Source of the DNA: Catenuloplanes atrovinosus
GTDB lineage: Bacteria > Actinomycetota > Actinomycetes > Mycobacteriales > Micromonosporaceae
Length of the DNA: 64,000 bases
Direction: 5' to 3'
Assembly: GCF_031458235.1 (NCBI RefSeq)
Contig: NZ_JAVDYB010000001.1
Span: 4,760,001-4,824,000, forward strand
Each line of letters begins with the position of its first letter. Positions within the stretch are counted from its first letter, which is position 1. Both the position numbers and the translations under genes were made by a program. Of this stretch, positions 50,094 through 59,589 are shown one piece after another. The notes under the pieces were generated by a model. The model saw only the letters and a list, made by a program, of their open reading frames with translations. It made no database searches and was not told the origin of the DNA.

Positions 50094-51443
50094 CTAGAGC
50101 CGACCCGCCTCGATGATCCGGCGCAGGAACTGGCGGGTGCGCGGATGCTGCGGCGAGCCGAACACCCGCTCCGGCGGCCCCTGTTCCAGAATCCGGCCAC
50201 CGTCCAGGAAGCACACCCGGTCGGCCACCTGGCGCGCGAACGCCATCTCGTGGGTGGCCAGGATCATCGTCATGCCCTCGGTCTTCAGGTCCTTGATCAT
50301 GGAGAGGACCTCGCCGACCAGCTCCGGGTCCAACGCGGACGTGACCTCGTCGAGCAGCAGCAGCCGCGGCGAGTTGACCAGCGCGCGCACGATCGCGACG
50401 CGCTGCTGCTGGCCGCCGGAGAGCCGGTCCGGGTACTCCCGCGCCTTGTCGCCCAGGCCGACGCGCTCCAGCCAGGTGCGCGCCTCGGCCTCCACCTCGG
50501 CCCGTCGCCGGCGGTGCACCCGTTCCGGCGCCAGCGTGATGTTCTGCAACACGGTCAGGTGCGGGAACAGGTTGTACGACTGGAACACCATGCCGATCTT
50601 GCGGCGTACCGTGTCCGGATCGACCCTGGGGTCGGTGATGTGCTCGCCGTCCAGCAGGATCGTGCCGTCGTCGATCTCCTCCAGCAGATTGATGCAGCGC
50701 AGCAGCGTCGACTTGCCCGAGCCGGACGCGCCGATCAGCACCACCACCTCGTGCTCGGCCACCTCCAGGTCGAGATCCTGGAGCACCAGCCCGCCGCGGA
50801 ACGACTTGCGCAGCCCGGAGCAGGACAGTGCCGGCTGCGTCGGTACCGGCACGTACGCCACCTCCGGCATGGCGTCGTCCTCGGTCCGGATCGACCGCAC
50901 CAGCCCGGCCGCGGTGTCGCTCAGCTCGTCCCGCTCGCGCCGGGTCCGCCGTGCCGGCGGCTCGTCGCCCGCCTCCGGCGGCGCCGCATGCCGCGACCGC
51001 CGCGGCCGCTCGTCCACCAGCCGCGACTCGCGTTCCGCGGCCGTCTCCTCCACGGGCATGCGGGGGTACGCATCCGCGCCCTCCCGTGGCGGTTCGTCAG
51101 AGGTGTTCGCGTCCCGCGTCGCGAACCGGGCGTAGCCGCCCGAGGGAGACTCCGTCTCGTCCCCCTGGCGCTCGCTGCGGCGCCGGCCCCGGCTGTTCGG
51201 CGCGGGCGCGTCGTAGAGGCTGTCGTCCGTACCCCCCGACTGCTCCGAAGGGGTTTCCGGCACCGCCGGGAACGCGCCGGTGGACCGGCGCAGCGCCCGC
51301 TCCCGGGCCCGCTCGCGCCGCTGCCGTGCCGCGTCGAAGTCCGCCACCCGGGACTCGTCGCCGCCGTCCGCGCGCCGGTCCAGCCGGTCGCGGTCCAGTC
51401 GCGCGCTGAAGCTCAGCTCGTCGTCATCGTCGCCGCGCGCCAC
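50094..51443 (-). CDS. Polar amino-acid ABC transporter ATPase with long disordered N-terminal extension
   Basis: 449 residues from GTG 51443. The last 245 residues are a normal GlnQ/ArtP-type ATPase: Walker A LIGASGSGKSTLL, Q-loop MVFQSYNLFPHLTV, signature LSGGQQQRVAIVRAL and Walker B LLLLDEVTSALDPELVG. The first 200 residues are Arg/Asp/Glu/Pro-rich and disordered (for example ERARERALRRSTGAF), which the family does not have. An internal ATG before PEVAYVPVPTQPALSC could serve as the core start, but the extension keeps an open frame with codon bias. It is the last gene of a binding-protein/permease/ATPase operon, 6 bases after the permease. Confidence 0.9.
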   Translation of the reverse strand: MARGDDDDELSFSARLDRDRLDRRADGGDESRVADFDAARQRRERARERALRRSTGAFPAVPETPSEQSGGTDDSLYDAPAPNSRGRRRSERQGDETESPSGGYARFATRDANTSDEPPREGADAYPRMPVEETAAERESRLVDERPRRSRHAAPPEAGDEPPARRTRRERDELSDTAAGLVRSIRTEDDAMPEVAYVPVPTQPALSCSGLRKSFRGGLVLQDLDLEVAEHEVVVLIGASGSGKSTLLRCINLLEEIDDGTILLDGEHITDPRVDPDTVRRKIGMVFQSYNLFPHLTVLQNITLAPERVHRRRRAEVEAEARTWLERVGLGDKAREYPDRLSGGQQQRVAIVRALVNSPRLLLLDEVTSALDPELVGEVLSMIKDLKTEGMTMILATHEMAFARQVADRVCFLDGGRILEQGPPERVFGSPQHPRTRQFLRRIIEAGRL

Positions 51444-51449
51444 CGCCGC

Positions 51450-52301
51450 TCACCGCCCGCCCGCGCTCTGCCGCCGCGCCGCGCGCAGCGTCACCAGGTC
51501 CGTCACCGCGATCAGCGGGATCGCCAGCAGCACGAACAGCACGGCCGCCACCACGTACGGCGTGAAGTTGAACGCGTTCGCGGTCTCGATCTGCGCGGCC
51601 CGCACCGCGTCGACCAGCCCGGCCACCGAGACCAGACCCACGTCCTTCTGCAACGCCACCATGTCGTTCAGCAGCGGCGGCGCCACCCGCCGCACCGCCT
51701 GCGGCAGCACCACGTGCCGCATCGTCTGCCGGTACGTCAGCCCCAGCGACCGCGCGGCCGACCACTGGCTCGGGTGGATCGACTCGATCCCGGCCCGGAA
51801 CACCTCGGCCAGATACCCCGCGTACGTGATGATCAGCGCGATCGCGCCCAGCACCAGCACGCTCGGCGTGCCCTGCAAGCGCAGTCCCGGCACGCCGAAC
51901 GTCAGCAGGTACAACCCGATGATCAAAGGCATGCCGCGCAGCGTGTACGTGTACCCGGCCGCCAGCGCGCGCAGCGGGAACAGCACCGCGCCGCGCGTCG
52001 TCCGCAGCACCGCGATCAGCAGGCCCAGCAGCAGCGCGCCGATCGCGCACACGACCAGCAGCCGCACGTTCAGCCACAGCCCGCGCAGGATCGCCGGCAG
52101 CGAGTCCGCCGCCACCCCCGGGTCGAAGAACGACGCCTGCACGCGCGGCCAGCCCGGCGACCCGGTCACCACCACCACGACCAGCACACCCAGCACCGCG
52201 GTGGAGACCGCGCCGACGATCACCGACCGGATCGTCTGCGTGCGCCGGTACGCGACCCGGGCCCGCTGTATCTCGCTCGGCGTGTGGACGTCCGCGGTCA
52301 T
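51450..52301 (-). CDS. Polar amino-acid ABC transporter permease
   Basis: 283 residues, ATG at 52301, overlapping the binding-protein stop (ATGA). A His/Glu/Arg-type permease with a cytosolic N-terminal stretch, TM1 (SVIVGAVSTAVLGVLVVVVV) and the family core (GLWLNVRLLVVCAIGALLLG, GMPLIIGLYLLTFGVPGL). The EAA-type loop reads SAARSLGLTYRQTMRHVVLP and is followed by QAVRRVAPPLLNDMVALQKD. A single permease gene implies a homodimer. It forms the membrane part of the importer with the flanking binding protein and ATPase. Substrate: probably a polar or charged amino acid. Confidence 0.93.
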   Translation of the reverse strand: MTADVHTPSEIQRARVAYRRTQTIRSVIVGAVSTAVLGVLVVVVVTGSPGWPRVQASFFDPGVAADSLPAILRGLWLNVRLLVVCAIGALLLGLLIAVLRTTRGAVLFPLRALAAGYTYTLRGMPLIIGLYLLTFGVPGLRLQGTPSVLVLGAIALIITYAGYLAEVFRAGIESIHPSQWSAARSLGLTYRQTMRHVVLPQAVRRVAPPLLNDMVALQKDVGLVSVAGLVDAVRAAQIETANAFNFTPYVVAAVLFVLLAIPLIAVTDLVTLRAARRQSAGGR

Positions 52302-53164
52302 GACAGTTCGGGGGCGCCCGCCACCTGGGCCAGCCACTGCTTCTCCAGCGCGGTCAGCGTGCCGGCGGTGCGCAGCGCGTCGACCGCCTGCGACACGCAG
52401 CCGGTCAGCGGCGAGCCCTGGTCCAGCACGATGCCGAACTGCTCCGGCACGCCCACCTGCGGCAGCTGACCCACGATCTTCGCGTCGGTGAGCTCGGCCG
52501 CGGTCATGTAGAACGCGGTCGGCAGGTCCACCACCAGCCCGTCGATCGTGCCGTTCTCCAGGGCCTGCTTGGCGTCGTCGTTCGTGTTGAACACCTGCGC
52601 CTGCTGGCTCGGCCTCACCAGGTCCGTGATCGCCTGGTAGCTGGTCGTGCCGACCTGGGCGCCCAGCTTCGCGTCCTTCAGCCCGGCCAGATCGGTCACG
52701 CCCGCGATCGGCGACGAGTTCTTCGCCACGATCGCCTGCCGGACCAGATAGTACGGCGACGAGAAGTCGACCGCCTTGCGCCGCTCCTCGGTGATCGAGA
52801 ACTGGTTGATGTCGATGTCGAACGACTTCGGCCCCGGCGCGATCGCGCTGTCGAACCGCACCCGCGTCCACACCACGTCATCCCGGGTGTAGCCGAGCTG
52901 GGTGGCGACCGCGTACGCCACCGCGGACTCGAAGCCCTCGCCGCTCTCCGGCTTGTCGTCCTTGAACCACGGCTCATACGCCGGCTGGTCGGTGCCGATC
53001 GTCAGCTTCCCCGCGGTGAGCGTCTTGAGCCCGGCCGGCGCGCAGCTCTGACCGGTGGACGCCGCCGGCGCCGCGCCCTCGCCGGAGTCCTCCGGCGCGC
53101 ACGCGGACACCCCGGCGACCGTGACGAGCAGCAGGGCGACGGCGGGCACGGAGGTTTTGCGCAT
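52298..53164 (-). CDS. Amino-acid ABC transporter substrate-binding lipoprotein
   Basis: 288 residues, ATG at 53164 (ATG 53176 is also in frame). TATGCT on the minus strand ends 7 bases upstream, so the mRNA may be leaderless. Lipobox [15 protein letters not shown], Cys near residue 22. Mature family 3 (SBP_bac_3) fold: [69 protein letters not shown]. It starts the importer operon, divergent from hisE with 65 bp between starts. The ligand is likely a polar amino acid; the exact one is not readable. Confidence 0.92.
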   Translation of the reverse strand: MRKTSVPAVALLLVTVAGVSACAPEDSGEGAAPAASTGQSCAPAGLKTLTAGKLTIGTDQPAYEPWFKDDKPESGEGFESAVAYAVATQLGYTRDDVVWTRVRFDSAIAPGPKSFDIDINQFSITEERRKAVDFSSPYYLVRQAIVAKNSSPIAGVTDLAGLKDAKLGAQVGTTSYQAITDLVRPSQQAQVFNTNDDAKQALENGTIDGLVVDLPTAFYMTAAELTDAKIVGQLPQVGVPEQFGIVLDQGSPLTGCVSQAVDALRTAGTLTALEKQWLAQVAGAPELS

Positions 53165-53228
53165 GGTCCGAAGCATATTGGCTGCCCGGGTGTGGTGGGG
53201 CGGAAGGGTGCTGCGAGAATCGTCTCCC

Positions 53229-53492
53229 GTGAAGACCTTCGACGAGCTGTTCGCGGAACTGCAGGCAAAGGTGGCCGCCGGGACTCCCGGGTCCGGCACC
53301 GTGGCGGCGGTCGAGCGCGGCGTCCATGCCATCGGCAAGAAGGTCGTCGAGGAGGCGGCCGAGGCGTGGATGGCGGCCGAGCACGAGGGCCCGGAGCGGG
53401 CCGCCGAGGAGATCTCACAGCTGCTCTACCAGGCGCAGGTGCTGATGCTCGCCAGCGGGCTGGAGCTCAAGGACGTCTACCGGCATCTCTGA
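53229..53492 (+). CDS. hisE: Phosphoribosyl-ATP pyrophosphatase
   Basis: 87 residues, GTG at 53229, the usual HisE length. The sequence [40 protein letters not shown], then [19 protein letters not shown] matches the all-alpha MazG-like HisE fold with its EExxE-type metal site. It hydrolyses phosphoribosyl-ATP to phosphoribosyl-AMP, the second step of histidine synthesis. The stand-alone HisE, separate from HisI, is the actinobacterial form. hisG follows after 42 bases. Confidence 0.96.
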   Translation: MKTFDELFAELQAKVAAGTPGSGTVAAVERGVHAIGKKVVEEAAEAWMAAEHEGPERAAEEISQLLYQAQVLMLASGLELKDVYRHL

Positions 53493-53534
53493 TCGCTCAG
53501 TCCGGTCGGTTCCCTTCCCCTCCCTGGAGTCCTG

Positions 53535-54386
53535 ATGCTTCGCATCGCCGTGCCCAACAAGGGCGCCCTCTCCCGTCCCGCCATCGAGATGCTGCGCGAG
53601 GCCGGCTACCGCCAGCGCGGCGACGACCGCGACCTGGTCTGCCAGGACCCCGCCAACGACGTCGAGTTCTTCTACCTGCGCCCCCGTGACATCGCCGTCT
53701 ACGTCGGCTCCGGCGACCTCGACCTCGGCATCACCGGCCGTGACCTGCTGCTCGACTCCGGCGCGCCGGCCACCGAGATCATGGACCTGTCGTTCGGCAA
53801 GGCCCAGTTCCGGTTCGCCGCCCGCCCCGAGACGCTGCAGAGCGTCGCCGAGATCGACGGCCGCCGGGTGGCGACCGCGTTCCCCGGCGTCGTCGGCCAC
53901 TACCTGGCCGAGAACGACCTGAAGGCCACCGTGGTGCGCCTGGACGGCGCCGTCGAGAACGCCATCCGCCTCGGCGTCGCCGACGTCATCGCCGACGTCG
54001 TCGAGACCGGCGCCACGCTCCGCCAGGCCGGCCTGGTCACCGTCGGCGAGCCCCTGCTCGTCTCGTCCGCCATCCTGATCGGCCGCTCCCTCGCCCCCGC
54101 CGACGAGAAGCCCGGCACCGCCCAGCTCCTCCGCCGCCTCCAGGGCGTCCTGGTCGCCCGCCGCTACGTGATGCTCGCCTACGACGTCCGCGCCGACCTG
54201 CTCGAGCAGGCCACCGCGCTCACCCCCGGCATCGAGTCCCCCACGGTCTCCCCGCTCCACCGCGAGGGCTGGGTCGCGGTCCAGGCCATGGTCCAGCGCA
54301 CCGACATGCACCGCATCATGGACGAGCTCTACGAGATCGGCGCCCGCGCCATCCTCGTCACCGACATCGCCGCCACCCGCCTCTGA
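53535..54386 (+). CDS. hisG: ATP phosphoribosyltransferase, long form
   Basis: 283 residues, ATG at 53535 behind CCTGGAGTC. Long-form HisG: catalytic domains I and II (LRIAVPNKGALSRPAIEML, VYVGSGDLDLGITGRDLLLD, with the PRPP loop ADVIADVVETGATLRQAGL) and the C-terminal ACT-like histidine-binding regulatory domain (ESPTVSPLHREGWVAVQAMV). It joins ATP and PRPP to begin histidine synthesis and is feedback-inhibited by histidine. No HisZ is needed for this form. Cotranscribed with hisE; a GC-rich hairpin follows 11 bases after the stop. Confidence 0.97.
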   Translation: MLRIAVPNKGALSRPAIEMLREAGYRQRGDDRDLVCQDPANDVEFFYLRPRDIAVYVGSGDLDLGITGRDLLLDSGAPATEIMDLSFGKAQFRFAARPETLQSVAEIDGRRVATAFPGVVGHYLAENDLKATVVRLDGAVENAIRLGVADVIADVVETGATLRQAGLVTVGEPLLVSSAILIGRSLAPADEKPGTAQLLRRLQGVLVARRYVMLAYDVRADLLEQATALTPGIESPTVSPLHREGWVAVQAMVQRTDMHRIMDELYEIGARAILVTDIAATRL

Positions 54387-54397
54387 CCCGGGTGACC

Positions 54398-54429
54398 CCC
54401 GCGGGCCGCCCGACCGCGCGGCCCGCGGG
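54398..54429. terminator. Hairpin between hisG and the convergent lipoprotein gene
   Basis: CCCGCGGGCCGC and GCGGCCCGCGGG form a perfect 12-bp stem with an 8-nt loop. No U-run. It sits between convergent genes and could serve both directions. Confidence 0.6.
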
Positions 54430-54530
54430 CCGCGCCGGCGGAGAGTCCGCGGCCTCGCCCCGGGTGCCGCCGCGCCGAGGCTTCGAGTGCGGTGCCGGAG
54501 ACCAGCGATCGGCGGCGCCGGGCGCCGCGG

Positions 54531-55055
54531 CTACGGGAGGTAGAGCTCGGCCAGGCGGGTGGCGACGCCGTCCTTGGTGGTGAGGCGGACCAGGTGGGTG
54601 CCGTCGCCGACCCGGTTGGCGAAGTCGGTGTCGGAGACCTCGCAGGAGCCGGCGCCCTTGTCGTCCATGCAGGCGCTCAGGTCGGACTGGTCGACCAGGG
54701 CGAGGACCGCGTCGTCCGCGCGCGGCAGCGTGATCTTCGCTTCGCTGTCCGCGGTGCTCCAGGCGTACCCGCAGCGCTTGTCGTCGGCCGGGATGCGGAA
54801 GGTCTCGCAGAAGTCCGGGTTCGTCATGAAGATGACCGGCTCCACCACGACGGCCTGGTTCTTCCCGGGCGTGAACCGCAGCAGCCGCACGATCGAGTCG
54901 GTGTCGCCGCGGGTCACGTCGGTGAACGCGGGCGGGGGCGGGGCGGCGGAGCCGGCGGCGGACGGGGCGCCGGTGGGCGCGACGGCACCGTCCGGAGTGG
55001 AGCCGCACGCCGCCAGCAGCAGCAGCGCGGGCAGGAGCGGGATGAGCCTCTTCAC
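54531..55055 (-). CDS. Small lipoprotein coupled to the Ser/Thr kinase gene
   Basis: 174 residues, GTG at 55055. Signal VKRLIPLLPALLLLAAC with Cys near residue 17, then a Pro/Ala tether. The mature part (VRLLRFTPGKNQAVVVEPVI, FCETFRIPADDKRCGYAW, DQSDLSACMDDKGAGSCEVS) has four Cys that could form two disulfides. I do not recognise the family. Its start overlaps the kinase stop by four bases (GTGA), so the two are translationally coupled and may work together, for example as an extracellular partner of the kinase's outer domain. That link is inference. Confidence 0.8.
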   Translation of the reverse strand: MKRLIPLLPALLLLAACGSTPDGAVAPTGAPSAAGSAAPPPPAFTDVTRGDTDSIVRLLRFTPGKNQAVVVEPVIFMTNPDFCETFRIPADDKRCGYAWSTADSEAKITLPRADDAVLALVDQSDLSACMDDKGAGSCEVSDTDFANRVGDGTHLVRLTTKDGVATRLAELYLP

Positions 55056-56632
55056 AGCGTACGGATCTCCACATCCTCGAAGGCCGCGCTGCCGGTCTCG
55101 TGACCCAGGTCGGCCTCGACGCCGAGCCGGATCCAGCCGGTGACCAGGCGGCGGTCGTTGACCGGCGCCTGGACGAGATCGTGGCCGTCGACCGTGACGG
55201 TGGCCACGTCGTCGCGGATCAGGATGCGGACGCGGTGCTCGCCGTCGCCGGCCAGCGCGGTGGCCGGCACGGTCGCCAGGTCCTCGGCGCGGTCGTCGGC
55301 GTGCCGCTCGATCGTGATCGCGTCCGCGCAGAGCGACGCCGCGTACCCGGTGAGGTCGTCGGTCTTGCGGAAGCCGACGAACGCGCAGCTGCCCGGCTCC
55401 AGCAGCGTCACCGTGACGGAGATCGACTGGTCGCCGGCGAACATGTCCTGCGGGCCGTCGCACGCGGTCCACACCGGCTCGACGCCGTCGGCGACCAGGC
55501 GGCCGCCGGTGTACGTGCAGTCCGCGGACGCGGGCCACTGGCCGGGCCGGTCCAGCGGGTCGATGATCACCGGGCCGTTGCCGAGCAGCGGCGGCTCGGT
55601 GACCACGGGCGTGAGGCCGGGTGGCGCCGCGACGGGCGCGTCCCGGTCCTGGAACGCCCACGCGCCCGCGGCGCCCAGCACCGCGGCGGCGGCGACGCCG
55701 GCGAGCACGGCCGCGCCCAGCCGGCGGTGGCGCCGCCCGCGCCGGCCGCGTGCCCGGACCGCGTGGGCGGCGCGCTGCACCTCGGGGCGGGCGGTCAGGT
55801 CCGGCACGCTGTGCGATCCGGTGTCGAGCAGCAGCTCCAGCAGTTCGGGCGCGGTGGGCCGGTCGGCCGGGTCCTTGGCCAGCGTGCGCGCCACGATCTC
55901 GCGCAGCGGCGACTGCAGCGCGCCCAGTTCCGGCGGCTGGGTGAGGATGCGGCCCGCGGTGGCGGCGGCGGAGTCCGCGGCGAACGGCGTGCGCCCGGTG
56001 CCGGCGTAGGTGACCACGACGCCCCAGGCGAACACGTCCGAGGCCGGCCCGATCGCGGTGGTGTCCGCGTCGAACCGCTCCGGCGCCATGTACGCCAGCG
56101 TGCCCACCATCTGGTTGGTGCGCGTGTGGTGGCTGGTCGCCTCGAACGGCTGCGCGATGCCGAAGTCGATCACCTTGGGCGTGCCGAGCGCGAACAGCAC
56201 GTTGCGCGGTTTCAGGTCGCGGTGGATGACGCCGGCGCCGTGGATCGCGGTCAGCGCGGTGGCCACGCCGATCGCCACGCTGTGCAGGTCGCCGCCGGTG
56301 AGCGGCCCGCGGTCCGCGACCACCTCGGCCAGGCTGGGACCGTCCACGTACTCCACGACCAGGTACGGCGTGGTGTGCTCCGGGTCCGCGTCGAGCACGG
56401 CCGCGGTGCAGAACGGCGGCACCTGCCGCGCCCGGTTGACCTCGCTGCGGAACCGGCCGCGGTACTCCGGTTCGCTGGCCAGGTCGGGGCGGATCGCCTT
56501 CACCGCGACCATCCGGCCGTCAGCGGATCTGCCGAGGTAGACCGCTCCCATCCCGCCCTCGCCGAGCCGGCCGAGGAGCCGATAGCCGCCGAGTTCCCTG
56601 GGATCCCCGGCGCGCAGCGGATCGGTCGCCAT
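55052..56632 (-). CDS. Transmembrane Ser/Thr protein kinase (PknB type) with extracellular sensor domain
   Basis: 526 residues, ATG at 56632. Kinase domain 15-275: LGRLGEGGMGAVYLGRS (Gly loop), MVAVKAIRPD (Lys), VIHRDLKPRNVLF (catalytic loop), KVIDFGIAQPF (DFG) and YMAPERFD. A basic juxtamembrane run (RARGRRGRRHRRLG) and one TM helix (AAVLAGVAAAAVLGAAGAWA) follow. The outer 200 residues are a LamG/concanavalin-like beta-sandwich (VTVTLLEPGSCAFVGFRKTD, TVDGHDLVQAPVNDR). No PASTA domains. The outer domain probably senses a polysaccharide or small ligand; this is inference. The stop overlaps the lipoprotein gene. Confidence 0.93.
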   Translation of the reverse strand: MATDPLRAGDPRELGGYRLLGRLGEGGMGAVYLGRSADGRMVAVKAIRPDLASEPEYRGRFRSEVNRARQVPPFCTAAVLDADPEHTTPYLVVEYVDGPSLAEVVADRGPLTGGDLHSVAIGVATALTAIHGAGVIHRDLKPRNVLFALGTPKVIDFGIAQPFEATSHHTRTNQMVGTLAYMAPERFDADTTAIGPASDVFAWGVVVTYAGTGRTPFAADSAAATAGRILTQPPELGALQSPLREIVARTLAKDPADRPTAPELLELLLDTGSHSVPDLTARPEVQRAAHAVRARGRRGRRHRRLGAAVLAGVAAAAVLGAAGAWAFQDRDAPVAAPPGLTPVVTEPPLLGNGPVIIDPLDRPGQWPASADCTYTGGRLVADGVEPVWTACDGPQDMFAGDQSISVTVTLLEPGSCAFVGFRKTDDLTGYAASLCADAITIERHADDRAEDLATVPATALAGDGEHRVRILIRDDVATVTVDGHDLVQAPVNDRRLVTGWIRLGVEADLGHETGSAAFEDVEIRTL

Positions 56633-56662
56633 GGCTCGCCACCCTACACGGGCGGCGCATGG

Positions 56663-59350
56663 TCACCCGGGTGCGCCGCCGACGTTCAGCTCCGCGACGG
56701 ACGCCCAGGCCCGGCCCGCCACCTCGGAGAGCGCGCGAATCCGTACGTACCGCCCGGTCTTCGCGGGGAACGTCACGGTCTGCTCGGCCGTGGTGTCCGG
56801 CCAGGTGCCGGTGGCGACCGGCGTGCCCCAGTTCGTGCCGTCGGCGGAGACGTAGATCTCGTAGTTCGCGATCCGGCCGTGCGACAGGTTCTGCCGGGGC
56901 AGGTAGTACACGTCCGTGACCTTGTAGGAGCCGCCCAGGTCGAGCTGGATCTCGTGCGGGTACCGGGCCAGGAACGCGCCCCACTCGGTGTGCCAGTACG
57001 TGCCCGGGTGGCCGTCCAGCACGCGGGTGGCGGGCGCGGTCTCGTCCACGGTCTCCTGCGTGCTCACCGACCTGATCTTCAGCCCGGACCGCGGCAGCCG
57101 CTGCTTGACGTAGGTCGCCGTGTACGTGGCCGGCGCCGCCGGCGCGGTGATCACGTGGGTCTGCCCGGCACCGTGCGACCAGGCGGAGAACGCGTGGCCG
57201 GCCTGCGGCGTGACCGCGCTGACCGTGTTCGCCGAGCCCTGGATGACCGTGGTGGTGAACGGGGTGGTGCGCACGGTCGAGTTGACGGTCACCTGCAGCC
57301 CGGGCGGGCTGGTGACGAACGTCAGGTCCACGGTCCGCGGCTCCAGCCGGCGGGTGGTGACCACGCTGAGCCCGCCCGCGTCGGTGGCGGTCAGCTCCAG
57401 CTCCAGGTACGACGGGTAGTCGTGGTCCGGCGCCGGGAACGCCTCGCCGGCCACGCCGTTCCACTCCTGCGCCACGTGCACGTGGCAGCTCTGTGGCGTG
57501 TAGCAGTGGTGCTGGAGCAGCCGCCAGCGCAGCGCGGACGCGGGCAGCGTGCCCTGCTGCGCGTCGGTGGCACGGCCGGTGAACGTGATCGTCTCGCCGA
57601 CCGCGAAGGTGGGTGAGCCGGACGGGGTGTCGATCACCGGCTCCGGCGGCGTGTTGCCGCTGGAGATCGCCAGCGTGACGGTGTCGTGCGCGTCGAGCGA
57701 GTCGGAGACGGTCAGCCGCGCCGTGTACGGACCGCCGTCCGGGTACGTGTACGACGCGGTCGGCGTGGTCGCGTCCACCGTACCGTCGTCGGTGAAGTCC
57801 CAGGCGTAGCGGAGCAGCCCGGCGTCGGACGGGTCCGGGTCGGACGAGCCGGTCGCGTCGAAGGTCACGGTCAGCGGTGCGGCGCCGGAGGTGGGCGACG
57901 CGAACGCGACCGCGGACGGCGGCTGGTTGCCCTCGAAGTAGCGGATCCGGCGCACCGTGCCGGCCGCGTCCGCGTAGTACAGGTCGCCGCCCGGGCCGAT
58001 CGCCAGGTCCACCGGGTTCGCCGCGGGCGCCACGAACGTGCGGCGGCTCGCCGGGTCGGGCGCCCCGCCCGGGGTGGCCGGCAGCATCGCCCAGACGCAG
58101 TCGCGGGTGTAGTCGGAGAAGAACAGCGCGCCCCGGTACGCGGCCGGGTAGTCACCGCCGGTGGCCGGGTAGAACGCGGCGCCGGAGACGGACGAGCCGC
58201 CGGTCGGGCAGGTCTCGCCGGAGACCACCGCGGCGTCGTGGTGGTAGGCGTAGAACGGCGCGGTCTGCCCGCCCGAGGTGTACAGGCTCTCGCACATGGT
58301 CAGGTTCGCGCCGTCGTAGCCGCCCTGCCGCGCCGCGCCCTCGAAGCAGGGCCAGCCGAAGTTGACCGGCCCGGTCCCGGGGTCGGTCACCCGGTTGATC
58401 TCCTCCCAGGCGTTCCAGCCGACGTCGCCGAGCCAGACCTCGTTGGTGCCCGGCCGGATCGCGAACCGGTACGGGTTGCGCAGGCCGTACGCGACGATCC
58501 GGCGCGCGTTCGGGTCCGGGCTGGCGGCCAGCGCGTTGCCGCCCGCGCCGGCGCCGGTCGCCGGGTCCAGGCGCACCAGCGTGCCGTCCAGGCCGGTCGG
58601 GTCCGCGAGCGTGCGCACGTCCTGGGAGCGCAGCGCGCCGCCCTCCGCGCCCGGCGGCGCCATCGTGCCGCCCGGCGCGTCCGCGCACGGGTTGGCCGGG
58701 CTGCCGAGCTGCCCGTAGTCGACCACGCCGTAGTTGGCGCCGTCGCCGGCGCTGGCGTAGAGCATGCCGTCCGCGCCGAAGTGCAGGTCGCCGGTGGAGT
58801 GGCTCGGGTACTGCTGACACCAGTCCTGGATCAGCACGGTCTCCGCGCCGGACGCGTCCAGCCGGGACAGGCGGCTGGTGACCACGCATCGCCCGCCGGC
58901 GTTGCCGCCCACGCCGGCGCAGCTGTCGTTCCAGTACGGCGCGGTCCGGCCGGGCGGCGCGTCGTAGGCGTAGAGCACGTAGACGTGCGGCACCGCCGGG
59001 AAGTCCGGGTGCAGCGCGAGACCGAGCAGCCCGCGGTCGTGCAGGTTGTGCACGTTGGCCCGGAGGTCGGCGAACACGGCCGGCGTCGGGTCGGCGAGGC
59101 TGTCGAACACCTTGATCCGCCCGGCCTTCTCCGCCACGAACACCCGGCCGTCCGGCGCGAACTCGATGTTCATCGGCTGGTCCAGCCCGGTGAACACGGT
59201 CTGCTCCCGGAACCCGGTGGGCACGGCCGCGGCGGCGGCGGGCAGCGCGCGCCCCTCGGCGGGCGGCGCGTGGTGGTCGTGCACCGCGATCGGGCCGGCC
59301 GCCGTGACCGCCGCCAGGACGACGGACAGGATTCGGCGCGCCGACCGCAT
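56663..59350 (-). CDS. Secreted PQQ-type sugar dehydrogenase with PKD and discoidin (CBM32) domains
   Basis: 895 residues, ATG at 59350 behind GGGAGGGA. Signal peptide to about residue 27. Residues 45-440 form the GDH/soluble sugar dehydrogenase beta-propeller (DQPMNIEFAPDGRVFVAEKA, LHDRGLLGLALHPDFPAVPH, LGDVGWNAWEEINRV). A PKD domain follows (SDAGLLRYAWDFTDDGTVDA), then two beta modules, and a C-terminal F5/8 type C domain (RVLDGHPGTYWHTEWGAFLA, LPRQNLSHGRIANYEIYVSA). It would oxidise extracellular sugars or bind and process glycans. Whether it truly binds PQQ is not shown. Monocistronic, divergent from the dehydratase gene. Confidence 0.9.
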   Translation of the reverse strand: MRSARRILSVVLAAVTAAGPIAVHDHHAPPAEGRALPAAAAAVPTGFREQTVFTGLDQPMNIEFAPDGRVFVAEKAGRIKVFDSLADPTPAVFADLRANVHNLHDRGLLGLALHPDFPAVPHVYVLYAYDAPPGRTAPYWNDSCAGVGGNAGGRCVVTSRLSRLDASGAETVLIQDWCQQYPSHSTGDLHFGADGMLYASAGDGANYGVVDYGQLGSPANPCADAPGGTMAPPGAEGGALRSQDVRTLADPTGLDGTLVRLDPATGAGAGGNALAASPDPNARRIVAYGLRNPYRFAIRPGTNEVWLGDVGWNAWEEINRVTDPGTGPVNFGWPCFEGAARQGGYDGANLTMCESLYTSGGQTAPFYAYHHDAAVVSGETCPTGGSSVSGAAFYPATGGDYPAAYRGALFFSDYTRDCVWAMLPATPGGAPDPASRRTFVAPAANPVDLAIGPGGDLYYADAAGTVRRIRYFEGNQPPSAVAFASPTSGAAPLTVTFDATGSSDPDPSDAGLLRYAWDFTDDGTVDATTPTASYTYPDGGPYTARLTVSDSLDAHDTVTLAISSGNTPPEPVIDTPSGSPTFAVGETITFTGRATDAQQGTLPASALRWRLLQHHCYTPQSCHVHVAQEWNGVAGEAFPAPDHDYPSYLELELTATDAGGLSVVTTRRLEPRTVDLTFVTSPPGLQVTVNSTVRTTPFTTTVIQGSANTVSAVTPQAGHAFSAWSHGAGQTHVITAPAAPATYTATYVKQRLPRSGLKIRSVSTQETVDETAPATRVLDGHPGTYWHTEWGAFLARYPHEIQLDLGGSYKVTDVYYLPRQNLSHGRIANYEIYVSADGTNWGTPVATGTWPDTTAEQTVTFPAKTGRYVRIRALSEVAGRAWASVAELNVGGAPG

Positions 59351-59589
59351 GGTCCCTCCCCGGTTGCGTCTCAGGGCCGCCAATCTAACGGCCCGGCGTA
59401 CCCTCCGGGACACCCGCGCGACTTCCGACTGTTGCCGGATAGTGGCGCCAAGTTCGTCGAATCCGAGCCAACCGACGAATTACCGAAGTCCGGGCGCAGC
59501 GCGTCGAAACAGGCCGACAATCGGTGAGATCGGGCCAAGGTCGCACACCGGTACGGATCGACGGGCCCCGCTGGTCATAGGCTGAACCC

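Noticed and set aside
45968-50116. Long plus-strand frame of more than 1300 codons opposite the patatin gene
   Set aside because: It is antisense to the patatin and lipoprotein genes, with Gln/Arg/Gly/Ala-rich composition and no domain; the patatin motifs on the minus strand are clear.
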